Part shown: one piece after another, positions 1-7,755 of the stretch
How the letters are laid out: every line of letters begins with the position of its first letter
How positions within the stretch are numbered: position 1 is the stretch's first letter
Notes under the pieces: generated by a model
Seen by the model: only the letters and a program-made list of their open reading frames with translations
The model's database searches: none
Told to the model about the DNA's origin: nothing
Position numbers and translations under genes: made by a program
DNA from: TMED69 sp964642505
GTDB lineage: Bacteria > Pseudomonadota > Gammaproteobacteria > Ga0077536
Assembly (NCBI GenBank): GCA_964642505.1
Contig: CAZXQY010000010.1
Span: 1 to 41,458, forward strand
DNA: 41,458 nucleotides
Reading direction: 5' to 3'

Positions 1-193
1 ACAGTCGGTTTTTTAATTTACTTTCCTGGATATCTAGTAGTATGCTTGGAATGTTCATACTTGACTGCAACTTGCCTTCGACTTTTAGTGATTTCCATAT
101 GATGAAGATAAGTGTAACAGGTTTTAGGCGATATTTTTGTGTGAACACGAATATGAAGAAAACAGATCTAACAAGTTTTTAGGAGGATAGGGA

Positions 194-1189
194 GTGAGTT
201 CAAAATTTAGGGCCATTGTTGCGGAGAAGAATGCAGAAGGAAAGACGTCGGTCGCAGTTAAGAATATAACTGAACAGGAATTACCTGACGAGAAAGTATT
301 GATTGAAGTAGAGTATTCTACTTTAAACTACAAAGATGGTCTCGCATTGACTGGTACTGCACCTATTTGTCAAAAATTTCCTATGGTTTGTGGAATAGAT
401 TTAGCAGGAACCGTTCAAGATTCATCAGACGATCGATTCAAAGAAGGCGATGCCGTGTTAGTCAATGGTTACGGCCTGTCTGAGAGACATTGGGGTGGAT
501 ATAGCCAAAAACAAAAAGTGGATCCAGAATTTTTAGTAAAGATTCCCAAAGTGTTTAACACCAAAGAAGCGATGGCGATCGGTACAGCTGGTTACACGGC
601 AATGCTAGCGGTAAATGCCATTCGCGACCACGGTATAACAAATGGCGATGGCGCCGTTTTGGTAACAGGGGCGGCCGGTGGAGTAGGTTCGGTTTCGGTT
701 ATGTTACTATCGAAGCTTGGGTTCGACGTTACTGCAAGCACCGGTAGGCCAGAATTAGATTCATATCTTTTAGGTTTGGGAGCTAAGTCTATCATTACAC
801 GGGACAGCTTAGCCAAAAAGAGCAAACCTTTAGAAAAGGAAGAATGGGCCGCGGTGATAGACAGCGTCGGTTCAAATACTTTGGCCACCAGTTTGGCTCA
901 AATGGGGTACGGTGGACTGGTCGCCGCTTGTGGATTGGCGGGAGGTGCTGATCTACCAACCACTGTAATCCCATTTTTATTACGAGGTGTGTCCTTGAAA
1001 GGTATTGATTCAGTTATGGCGCCGATGGAAAAACGACAACGGGCTTGGAACGACTTAGCAGAACTACTAGACAAAGATAGTTTGGCGTCTGTAACTACTG
1101 TAGAACCCTTAGATAGGGTGATCAGTCTTGGAAAATCGATAATCGCCGGCCAAGTAAAAGGAAGAGTAGTGGTCGATGTAAATTCGTGA
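194..1189 (+). CDS. acuI: Acrylyl-CoA reductase (NADPH), AcuI/YhdH family
   Basis: A zinc-free medium-chain dehydrogenase/reductase of 331 aa, close to the 324 aa of E. coli YhdH. The N-terminal GroES-like part carries NYKDGLALTG and FPMVCGIDLAGTV. The Rossmann part has LVTGAAGGVGSVSV followed by ASTGRPE, a pairing typical of the AcuI/YhdH branch. Known members reduce acryloyl-CoA to propionyl-CoA with NADPH, which detoxifies acrylate from DMSP or serves 3-hydroxypropionate use. The start is a GTG supported by AGGAGG at 181-186, seven bases upstream. It is followed by a 191-base gap and then two crotonase-fold genes on the same strand, which fits a role in short-chain acyl-CoA metabolism. The family is clear; the in vivo substrate is inferred. 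Confidence 0.85.
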   Translation: MSSKFRAIVAEKNAEGKTSVAVKNITEQELPDEKVLIEVEYSTLNYKDGLALTGTAPICQKFPMVCGIDLAGTVQDSSDDRFKEGDAVLVNGYGLSERHWGGYSQKQKVDPEFLVKIPKVFNTKEAMAIGTAGYTAMLAVNAIRDHGITNGDGAVLVTGAAGGVGSVSVMLLSKLGFDVTASTGRPELDSYLLGLGAKSIITRDSLAKKSKPLEKEEWAAVIDSVGSNTLATSLAQMGYGGLVAACGLAGGADLPTTVIPFLLRGVSLKGIDSVMAPMEKRQRAWNDLAELLDKDSLASVTTVEPLDRVISLGKSIIAGQVKGRVVVDVNS

Positions 1190-1251
1190 TTTCGTTGCTA
1201 CAAAGTAACAATTCCAGGCATTATGACTAGAAATTAGAAAAGTTGAATTAT

Positions 1252-1279
1252 TTGACAAAAAAGTAAAACCATTTAGAAA
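1252..1279 (+). promoter_or_regulatory. Candidate promoter before the bifunctional beta-oxidation gene
   Basis: A perfect -35 TTGACA (1252-1257) is followed after 16 bases by TAGAAA (1274-1279, 4 of 6 matches). A better -10 by itself, TATAAT at 1322-1327, lies further down but its nearest -35-like box TTGTCA (1303-1308) is only 13 bases away. The 191-base gap also contains the 7-mer TTTGTCA twice in direct orientation (1302-1308, 1337-1343) and once inverted (1253-1259). Which of these is used cannot be decided from sequence. Confidence 0.35.
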
Positions 1280-1380
1280 CCAAAAAGAAAAACTTCACCT
1301 CTTTGTCAGTTAAATTTACTATATAATCGATATTTATTTGTCATTTCATAGAAACAATAGAATTTAGGAGACAATTTCAG

Positions 1381-3483
1381 ATGTCGCAAGTCGTTAGCTA
1401 CAGTTCAGAAACAAGGAATGGAGTTGGGATAGCAGTGGTTACTGTCGATAGTCCGCCAGTAAACGCGCTATCAATACACGTACGCAAAGGATTGCAAGAA
1501 GCCTTTAATAGATTCCAAAAAGACGACACCGTTGAAATCGCAATTCTGATTTGTGACGGTAGAACTTTCATAGCCGGTGCTGACATAACCGAATTTGGGA
1601 AGCCTCCAGAAGATCCGTGGCTACCGGAAGTAATTGCTGGCATGGAGAAGTCAGAAAAAGTGATAGTTGCAGCCATTCACGGCACCGCCTTGGGCGGCGG
1701 ACTAGAAACAGCAATGGGATGCCATTATCGTTGCGCCATAAAATCTGCGAAGATTGGTCTACCCGAAGTAACTCTCGGTTTGTTACCAGGAGCTACTGGG
1801 ACTCAGCGACTTCCTCGATTAGTGGGTCCGAAAAAAGCCCTAGATATTATGATAAGTGGACGACCAATTAGTGCAGAGGCTGCTCTAGAATCAGGGGCAA
1901 TTGATAGCATTGTAGAAGGTGACCTAAAACAAGGAGCTCTAGATTATGCTAGCAAATTGGTAAAAGAAGAAGCCCATCCTCGTAGAATATCCGCATTGGA
2001 AGTTGATAAATCGGAAATTGATGAACATTTTTTTGCAGCGTATCGAAACTCGATCGGACGTTCTACTAGAGGGTTTTTTGCGCCAGAGAAAATCGTTCAA
2101 TGTGTCGAAGCAGCAGTGAACTTACCTTATGAAAAGGCAGTAGAAAAAGAACGGGAACTTTTCATGGAATGCATGTGGTCTAGCCACTCGGTCGCTCAGA
2201 GACATATGTTTTTTGCCGAGAGAGCATGCTCAAAAGTTCCTGATGTACCTCCAGACACGCCGGTTAGACAAGTTTCTAAAGTAGCAGTAATCGGTGGAGG
2301 GACAATGGGCGGCGGAATAGCCATGAATTTTGCGAATGCAGGAATGTCCGTTGTAGTAAAAGAAATTAATGACGAGGCTCTTGAAAAAGGAATCGGAATA
2401 ATTAGAGGAAATTATGATAATACGGTAAGTAAGGGCAGAATGACGACCGATGCTCGAGATGCCTGCCTGAAACTCATAAGTGGTACTACTAAGTATGATG
2501 ATATCGCCGACTGTGATTTAATTGTAGAGGCGGTATTTGAGAATATGGCACTTAAAAAAGAAATTTTTAAGGAGCTCGACAAAGTTGCCAAAGATGGAGC
2601 CATATTAGCAAGCAATACTTCTACTTTAGACATAGATGAAATAGCGCAGGCAACCAAGCGACCGGAAGATGTAATAGGGTGGCATTTTTTCGCTCCGGCA
2701 AATGTCATGACTTTGCTGGAATTAGTTCGAGGCTCAGCGACCTCTAAAGAGGTGATAGCAACTTCAATGGCTATCGCTAAAACGATCAGGAAGACTGCTG
2801 TTTTAGTTGGAGTATGTTTCGGATTTGTTGGCAATCGGATGTTTTTTCCATATGTTAGGGAAGCCCAATTAATGATTCTCGAGGGAGTAGGTCCCGAAAG
2901 AATAGATCAAGTTGCCTTCGACTGGGGCATGGCTATGGGTCCTAACGGCGTTTCTGATCTTTCAGGACTAGACGTTTTAGAGAAGGTTAAAAATGAATGG
3001 ACCGACAAACCGAACGATCCTACTCTATGGGCATTGGTTTCTAAATTAGTAGAAAAAGGGAGATTGGGACAAAAGACTGGCGCAGGCATATTTAATTATG
3101 CTGGCCGTTCCCCTGTACCCGATCTGGATGTGACTGAACTTGCTAAAACCGAGGCGAACAGGTTAGGAATAGAACAAAGAGAAATATCTGATGAAGAAAT
3201 TATTGAGCGCCTGATGTATTCGATGATTAATGAAGGAGCCTTGATTCTAGGCGAAGGAATAGCTTCTAAACCGAGTGACATAGATGTTGTTTTCGTACAC
3301 GGGTATGGCATGCCTAGATATCGAGGAGGCCCGATGTGTTATGCGGATGATATAGGGATTGATGAAGTCGTTTCCGGCATGGAAAAATATAAGAGAAGAT
3401 ACGGTGGCATGTATTGGGAACCTGCTCCCTTGCTCAAAGAACTGGCTCAGTCAGGCAAAAACTTTGCAACTTGGTCCAAATAA
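1381..3483 (+). CDS. Bifunctional enoyl-CoA hydratase / 3-hydroxyacyl-CoA dehydrogenase
   Basis: This 700 aa protein should hydrate trans-2-enoyl-CoA and then oxidise the 3-hydroxyacyl-CoA with NAD+. Residues about 10-200 form a crotonase domain: the oxyanion-hole segment FIAGADITEF at 63-72, GGGLETA with Glu109, and LPEVTLGLLPGATGTQRL with Glu129. An NAD-binding 3-hydroxyacyl-CoA dehydrogenase domain begins near 297 (GGGTMGGGIAMNFANAG from 305) and has the catalytic His435 in WHFFAPANVM. Two C-terminal dehydrogenase domains follow (VGNRMFFPY; later GYGMPRYRGGP). The length matches the proteobacterial and peroxisomal-type bifunctional enzymes and FadJ, not the roughly 730 aa FadB partner of FadA. 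No thiolase gene is next to it. The start has AGGAG at 1366-1370. The downstream crotonase follows after 25 bases, so an operon is likely. Confidence 0.9.
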   Translation: MSQVVSYSSETRNGVGIAVVTVDSPPVNALSIHVRKGLQEAFNRFQKDDTVEIAILICDGRTFIAGADITEFGKPPEDPWLPEVIAGMEKSEKVIVAAIHGTALGGGLETAMGCHYRCAIKSAKIGLPEVTLGLLPGATGTQRLPRLVGPKKALDIMISGRPISAEAALESGAIDSIVEGDLKQGALDYASKLVKEEAHPRRISALEVDKSEIDEHFFAAYRNSIGRSTRGFFAPEKIVQCVEAAVNLPYEKAVEKERELFMECMWSSHSVAQRHMFFAERACSKVPDVPPDTPVRQVSKVAVIGGGTMGGGIAMNFANAGMSVVVKEINDEALEKGIGIIRGNYDNTVSKGRMTTDARDACLKLISGTTKYDDIADCDLIVEAVFENMALKKEIFKELDKVAKDGAILASNTSTLDIDEIAQATKRPEDVIGWHFFAPANVMTLLELVRGSATSKEVIATSMAIAKTIRKTAVLVGVCFGFVGNRMFFPYVREAQLMILEGVGPERIDQVAFDWGMAMGPNGVSDLSGLDVLEKVKNEWTDKPNDPTLWALVSKLVEKGRLGQKTGAGIFNYAGRSPVPDLDVTELAKTEANRLGIEQREISDEEIIERLMYSMINEGALILGEGIASKPSDIDVVFVHGYGMPRYRGGPMCYADDIGIDEVVSGMEKYKRRYGGMYWEPAPLLKELAQSGKNFATWSK

Positions 3484-3508
3484 CTAACCAACTAGAAAGA
3501 AAAAGAAA

Positions 3509-4324
3509 ATGGACTTTTGGGAAGTAGATAAAACCGATGGGGTCCTAGTAGCGGCCTACTGTAATCCGCCTACCAATTATCTTGTAGGTTCGGCTACAGA
3601 AGAACTTAACTCTCTCATCTGTAGCTGGAGAGCTGATGACACCATCAACGCCATTGTAATAACGGGGGGTGTCAAAGACAGATTTATCACTCATTATAGT
3701 GTGGAGGAACTGGTTGAGTTAGCAAAGAATCGAGAAGATTTAATTAATCTAGCACCTTCTTTGATATATGGTTATCACAACCTGCTCAGATCTCTCGCTT
3801 ATTTGGATATACCTATCGTCGTGGGAATGACAGGGGATACCATGGGCGCCGGACTGGAAATGTCCCTCAACTGCGATATCAGGATAGCCCAAAAAGGAAA
3901 TTTCGTAATAGGTTTTCCGGAAGTTGCCTTAGGTATACTGACGGGTACCGGTTCTCAATTGTTAGCACGCACAATAGGATTGGGTAAAGCTACGGATTTT
4001 CTTCTAAGGAGCCGAATAGTCGAGCCCCAGGAAGCTTTAAACTTAGGAATAGTAACAGAACTAGCTGATGACGCTAAGGAACGAGCGATATCGGTAGCCT
4101 ATGGTTTAAATCGCCAATCTAAAGTATCAGTAATCGCTGGCAAACGAGCTTTGGTTAGAGGTTCAAACCTGCCCATTGAGGAAGGTTTACGGATTGAAGC
4201 GGAAGAGTGGCTTAAAACAGTTGTTACAGAACAAGCGATTGAACTCATGAAAGATTATGTTGAGCAGCCCTTTGAAAAACGAAGAGATTGGATAAGACAA
4301 TACGGGATACCACATCAAAATTAG
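3509..4324 (+). CDS. Enoyl-CoA hydratase/isomerase family protein (crotonase fold)
   Basis: The protein has 271 aa, the usual crotonase length. The active-site region GDTMGAGLEMSLNCDIRIA keeps the first glutamate (Glu117) and FPEVALGILTGTGSQLLAR keeps the second (Glu138), so hydratase activity is plausible. The first oxyanion-hole segment reads RFITHYSVEEL instead of the common AGADI form, which suggests a subfamily distinct from the fused hydratase upstream. It lies 25 bases after the bifunctional gene and probably is co-transcribed with it. It converges on the acyl-CoA synthetase gene with only 15 bases between the stops. The ribosome-binding site is poor (purine-rich AAAGAAAAAGAAA). Acryloyl-CoA hydration is one possibility given acuI nearby, but the substrate is not known. 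Confidence 0.8.
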   Translation: MDFWEVDKTDGVLVAAYCNPPTNYLVGSATEELNSLICSWRADDTINAIVITGGVKDRFITHYSVEELVELAKNREDLINLAPSLIYGYHNLLRSLAYLDIPIVVGMTGDTMGAGLEMSLNCDIRIAQKGNFVIGFPEVALGILTGTGSQLLARTIGLGKATDFLLRSRIVEPQEALNLGIVTELADDAKERAISVAYGLNRQSKVSVIAGKRALVRGSNLPIEEGLRIEAEEWLKTVVTEQAIELMKDYVEQPFEKRRDWIRQYGIPHQN

Positions 4325-4339
4325 GCTCTTCGCGAGATC

Positions 4340-6034
4340 TTAAGCGGTCTTACTTTCCCTCAGATTTAATTCCTCGATCATCGCATTTCGCATTAAGAAC
4401 TTTTGGATTTTCCCAGATACTGTCATCGGAAATTCATCGACAAACTTGATGTGCGCCGGCACCTTGAAGTGCGCGATTTGCCCTTTACAATACTCTAGAA
4501 TCTCGCCCTCTGTTGTATTTTCTTTATCTTTGACTTTCACCCAAGCAGCTACTATTTCGCCATATTTTTGGTCTGGTATGCCAAAAACGGCAGCTTCTTC
4601 GATTTTTTCGAACTTATACAAATACTCTTCAATCTCCCTCGGGTACACATTTTCACCACCTCGTATGATCATGTCTTTCACTCGGCCAACGATATTACCA
4701 TAACCCTCTTGATCGATAGTGGCTAAATCCCCCGTATACATCCAACCGCCTTTCAAAACCATATCGGTTTTTTCTTGCGCGCCCCAATAGCCGGCCATCA
4801 CACTGTAGCCTCTGGTACAAAGTTCTCCTTGTTCTCCTCTACGGACAACCCTTCCTTCCGCGTCAATTATTTTTACTTGCACATGAGGCATAACCCTTCC
4901 TACAGTCGAGACTCGTTTTTCAAGAGGATCGTCTGTGGCAGATTGAAAGCTAACAGGACTAGTCTCGGTCATTCCATAAGCAATCGTCACTTCCGGCATA
5001 TGCATTTTCTGCTGAACTTTTTTCATCACCTCTACTGGGCACGGTGCTCCGGCCATTATCCCGGTCCTGAGACTTGAAAAATCTGTCTCATCGAAATCGC
5101 TATGCTCAAGATTGGCTACAAACATGGTTGGAACACCATGCAGTGCGGTACACCTTTCCTCAGAAATAGCTTGCAATGTCGTTGAAGGTTCAAATCCTTC
5201 GCTTGGAAAAATCATCGTGGCACCATGCGTTGCACACGTCAAAACTCCCATCACCATACCAAAGCAATGATAAAGAGGAACAGGAATACATAATCTATCC
5301 GTTTGTGAAAATTTCATCGCCTTACCAACAAAATAAGCGTTGTTAACAATATTAAAATGCGAAAGCGTCGCTCCTTTCGGTAGTCCAGTAGTACCGCTAG
5401 TAAATTGTATATTTATTGATTCATCCGGATCTAGTTTGTGTCCTATCTCACGGAGCGTAGCAATATCTTGAGTGCTCGACAGTTGTTCTAAATCAGAAAA
5501 ATTCATCATTCCATTAGTTTTCTCATCTGGAATCGATATTATTAACTTCAAATTCGGCAATTTACTGCTATTTAATTGATTTGGGTGCGAGTTTTCGAGC
5601 TCGGGAGCAAGTTCCTGCAACATCTCAATATAATTACTCGTCTTAAACGAACCAGCAGTAACAAGAGCTTTGCAGCCGACCTGATTAAGCGCATATTCGA
5701 GCTCCCCTGATCGATACGCTGGATTAATATTTACCAAGATCAGACCAATCTTAGCCGTGGCGAACTGAGTTAGAACCCATTCCATACAATTCGGCGACCA
5801 TATGCCTATACGATCTCCTTTTTCTAATCCTAAGGAGTGCAACGCTAGGGCTATTTGGTTCGATTTCGAATTTAACTCTTCGTAAGAATAACGAATGTTT
5901 TGATGACAACAAACTATCGCCTCTTCATCTCCATATCTTTTCGCCGCAGAGTCCAGCACTTGTCCCACCGTTTGAAACAACAAAGGTTTCTCGCTTATAC
6001 CAGATACGAAACTTAAACTACTTTCCATATTCAC
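4340..6034 (-). CDS. ACSF2-like acyl-CoA synthetase (AMP-binding)
   Basis: A 564 aa adenylate-forming enzyme that should activate a fatty acid to its CoA thioester with ATP. The motifs are complete: the phosphate-binding FTSGTTGLPKGATLSH, the adenine region AYGMTETSPVSF, YTGDLATID, the hinge GRVKDMIIRGGENVYPREIE and the C-terminal lysine region MTVSGKIQKF. Segments such as NPAYRSGELEYALNQVGCKALV and INIQFTSGTTG resemble human ACSF2 and its bacterial relatives, which prefer medium chains. The start is a GTG directly preceded by a weak purine run; an ATG two codons later is an alternative. It is the last gene of a minus-strand series and lies nine bases after the thiamine-binding protein gene. 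Chain-length preference is inferred. Confidence 0.88.
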   Translation of the reverse strand: MNMESSLSFVSGISEKPLLFQTVGQVLDSAAKRYGDEEAIVCCHQNIRYSYEELNSKSNQIALALHSLGLEKGDRIGIWSPNCMEWVLTQFATAKIGLILVNINPAYRSGELEYALNQVGCKALVTAGSFKTSNYIEMLQELAPELENSHPNQLNSSKLPNLKLIISIPDEKTNGMMNFSDLEQLSSTQDIATLREIGHKLDPDESINIQFTSGTTGLPKGATLSHFNIVNNAYFVGKAMKFSQTDRLCIPVPLYHCFGMVMGVLTCATHGATMIFPSEGFEPSTTLQAISEERCTALHGVPTMFVANLEHSDFDETDFSSLRTGIMAGAPCPVEVMKKVQQKMHMPEVTIAYGMTETSPVSFQSATDDPLEKRVSTVGRVMPHVQVKIIDAEGRVVRRGEQGELCTRGYSVMAGYWGAQEKTDMVLKGGWMYTGDLATIDQEGYGNIVGRVKDMIIRGGENVYPREIEEYLYKFEKIEEAAVFGIPDQKYGEIVAAWVKVKDKENTTEGEILEYCKGQIAHFKVPAHIKFVDEFPMTVSGKIQKFLMRNAMIEELNLRESKTA

Positions 6035-6043
6035 ACTCTCTAC

Positions 6044-6343
6044 TTATTTTAACTTCTCTAAAACACTATCGACTTTATCTTGCATCGATTGTTCTCTATC
6101 TTTGCGTGTTCCAATTTTCATATTTGTAAAAATCCGAACAACGCCTATGTCGTGCAATTTTTCATGACATTTTTTAACTACCTCAAATACTTCATCCCAT
6201 TCTCCCTCGATAACTGTACCATACGGATGAAGTTGTGCATTTAACCCAGCTTCTGAAATTATTATTTCACACTCGGCGATATAGTCCGACACGGAAATAC
6301 CAACACCCATCGGGACTACACAAAGATCAATCATGACTTTCAT
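6044..6343 (-). CDS. MTH1187-family thiamine-binding protein (DUF77)
   Basis: A 99 aa cytoplasmic protein of the small ferredoxin-like MTH1187/YkoF superfamily. It shows the opening DLCVVPMGVGISVSDYI, the central HPYGTVIEGEWDEVFEVV and the closing RIFTNMKIGTRKDR, which are the conserved landmarks of this family. Family members bind thiamine or a related pyrimidine and form tetramers; no enzymatic activity is established. It sits between asnS (14 bases upstream) and the acyl-CoA synthetase (nine bases downstream) on the same strand, so it is probably co-transcribed with them. The position gives no clear hint of function, since no thiamine pathway gene is in the window. Confidence 0.82.
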   Translation of the reverse strand: MKVMIDLCVVPMGVGISVSDYIAECEIIISEAGLNAQLHPYGTVIEGEWDEVFEVVKKCHEKLHDIGVVRIFTNMKIGTRKDREQSMQDKVDSVLEKLK

Positions 6344-6357
6344 CTTAGAGACCCATT

Positions 6358-7755
6358 TTAAAATTCTAGTGATTTCGGTGTACGAGGAAAGGGTATGACA
6401 TCTCTTATATTCGAAATTCCAGTAAATAACATCATCAATCTTTCAAAGCCTACTCCAAATCCTGCGTGAGGTGCGCTACCAAACCTTCTTGTATCGAGAT
6501 ACCACCAATAATCTTCTTCCGACAAGTCTAGTTGTTTTAAACGGTCACTAAGAACGTCTAGTCGCTCTTCTCGCGCACTCCCTCCAATTAGCTCACCAAT
6601 ACCCGGAACAAGAAGGTCCATACTCGAAACCGTTTCTCTATCGTCGTTAATCCTCATATAAAATGGTTTGATAGATTTCGGCCAATCTATCACAAAAATG
6701 GGAGCCTGAAAGTACGTTTCCGTTAAGAATCTTTCGTGTTCCGTTTGTAAGTCGTTTCCCCAATTTGGTTTGAAATCGAAATTGCGGTCCGACTTCATCA
6801 ATATTTCAATACAATCGGAATAGGAAATAGTGTCATACAGGTTGTCTAGAAGATTGTTTAAGCGTTTTGGAAGACTCTTGTCTACATATTTTGAAAACAA
6901 CATTAAATCTTCTTCAGAAGTTTCTTGAACCGCAGAAGTCATCTTCTTGACAAAATCGGCCGCTAATTCCAAATTGTCTTCTAAGGTAGCAAAAGCTATT
7001 TCCGGTTCAATCATCCAAAACTCTGAAATATGGCGACTAGTGTTCGAATTTTCTGCTCGAAACGTCGGCCCAAAGGTATATACTTTACTCAATGCCAAAC
7101 AATAACTTTCTACCGAAAGCTGGCCCGAAACTGTGAGTTGGGCGGGTTTACCAAAAAACTCTGTTCGCGAAGTATCTCCATTAATATCCGTACCGGTCGA
7201 AACGTTAAACATTTCGCCGGCGCCCTCGCAATCGGAACCGGTGATGATCGGAGTAGTAACGTAATGAAAACCTTCTTTTTGGAAGTACTCATGTACTGAG
7301 TAAGTTAGCCGCGATCGAATTCGTGCCATTGCTCCGTATTTGTTGGTTCGAACTCTTAAATGGGCAATTTGCCTCAAAAATTCGTCGCTGTGCCTCTTCT
7401 TTTGCAGTGGATAATCGTCCGAGCTAATCCCAAAAACTTCTATTTCAGTAACTGCCAATTCCCATCGTTGATCCTCACCCGGGGATTCAACGATATCACC
7501 TTTTACAGAAATACTCGCGCCGGTAGATATTAGTTCAAGCTGACTCCAACCACCTGAGCCTTCCTCTACAACTAATTGGAGATTCGCTAAACAGCTCCCA
7601 TCATTGAGTTCAATAAAGCAGCGGTTTTTGGCCTCCCTTTTCGTTTTTACCCATCCACAAACCATAACATTGGTAGCAATCGTCGAAGATTCGAGCAGAT
7701 CTTTACATCGATACCGACTTAACAATTCGCTAGCAATTCGCTTATTCTGATTCAT
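6358..7755 (-). CDS. asnS: Asparaginyl-tRNA synthetase
   Basis: Class IIb aminoacyl-tRNA synthetase that charges tRNA(Asn) with asparagine. The chosen start (MNQNKRIASELL) gives 465 aa, equal to the normal bacterial length. A longer open frame back to 7857 exists but lies wholly inside metH. Residues about 15-115 form the OB-fold anticodon-binding domain (VMVCGWVKTKREAKNRCFIEL). The catalytic domain has motif 2 TFGPTFRAENSNTSRHISEF and motif 3 GFGVGFERLMMLFTGISNIR, both AsnRS-type. The ATG overlaps the end of metH by 14 bases, which implies translational coupling. No good Shine-Dalgarno sequence is seen. Presence of AsnRS means Asn-tRNA can be made directly. Confidence 0.95.
   Translation of the reverse strand: MNQNKRIASELLSRYRCKDLLESSTIATNVMVCGWVKTKREAKNRCFIELNDGSCLANLQLVVEEGSGGWSQLELISTGASISVKGDIVESPGEDQRWELAVTEIEVFGISSDDYPLQKKRHSDEFLRQIAHLRVRTNKYGAMARIRSRLTYSVHEYFQKEGFHYVTTPIITGSDCEGAGEMFNVSTGTDINGDTSRTEFFGKPAQLTVSGQLSVESYCLALSKVYTFGPTFRAENSNTSRHISEFWMIEPEIAFATLEDNLELAADFVKKMTSAVQETSEEDLMLFSKYVDKSLPKRLNNLLDNLYDTISYSDCIEILMKSDRNFDFKPNWGNDLQTEHERFLTETYFQAPIFVIDWPKSIKPFYMRINDDRETVSSMDLLVPGIGELIGGSAREERLDVLSDRLKQLDLSEEDYWWYLDTRRFGSAPHAGFGVGFERLMMLFTGISNIRDVIPFPRTPKSLEF

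Noticed and set aside
61..103. Promoter-like boxes before acuI (TTGACT 61-66, TATGAT 98-103)
   Set aside because: They do not pair at 16-18 bases; the 193-base region upstream of acuI may belong to another gene cut off by the window edge, and no ORF is supported there.
592..888. Antisense open frames such as this one inside acuI, and many similar ones inside smc, metH and mucD
   Set aside because: They show no family features, no ribosome-binding sites, and are low-complexity mirror images of the real genes.
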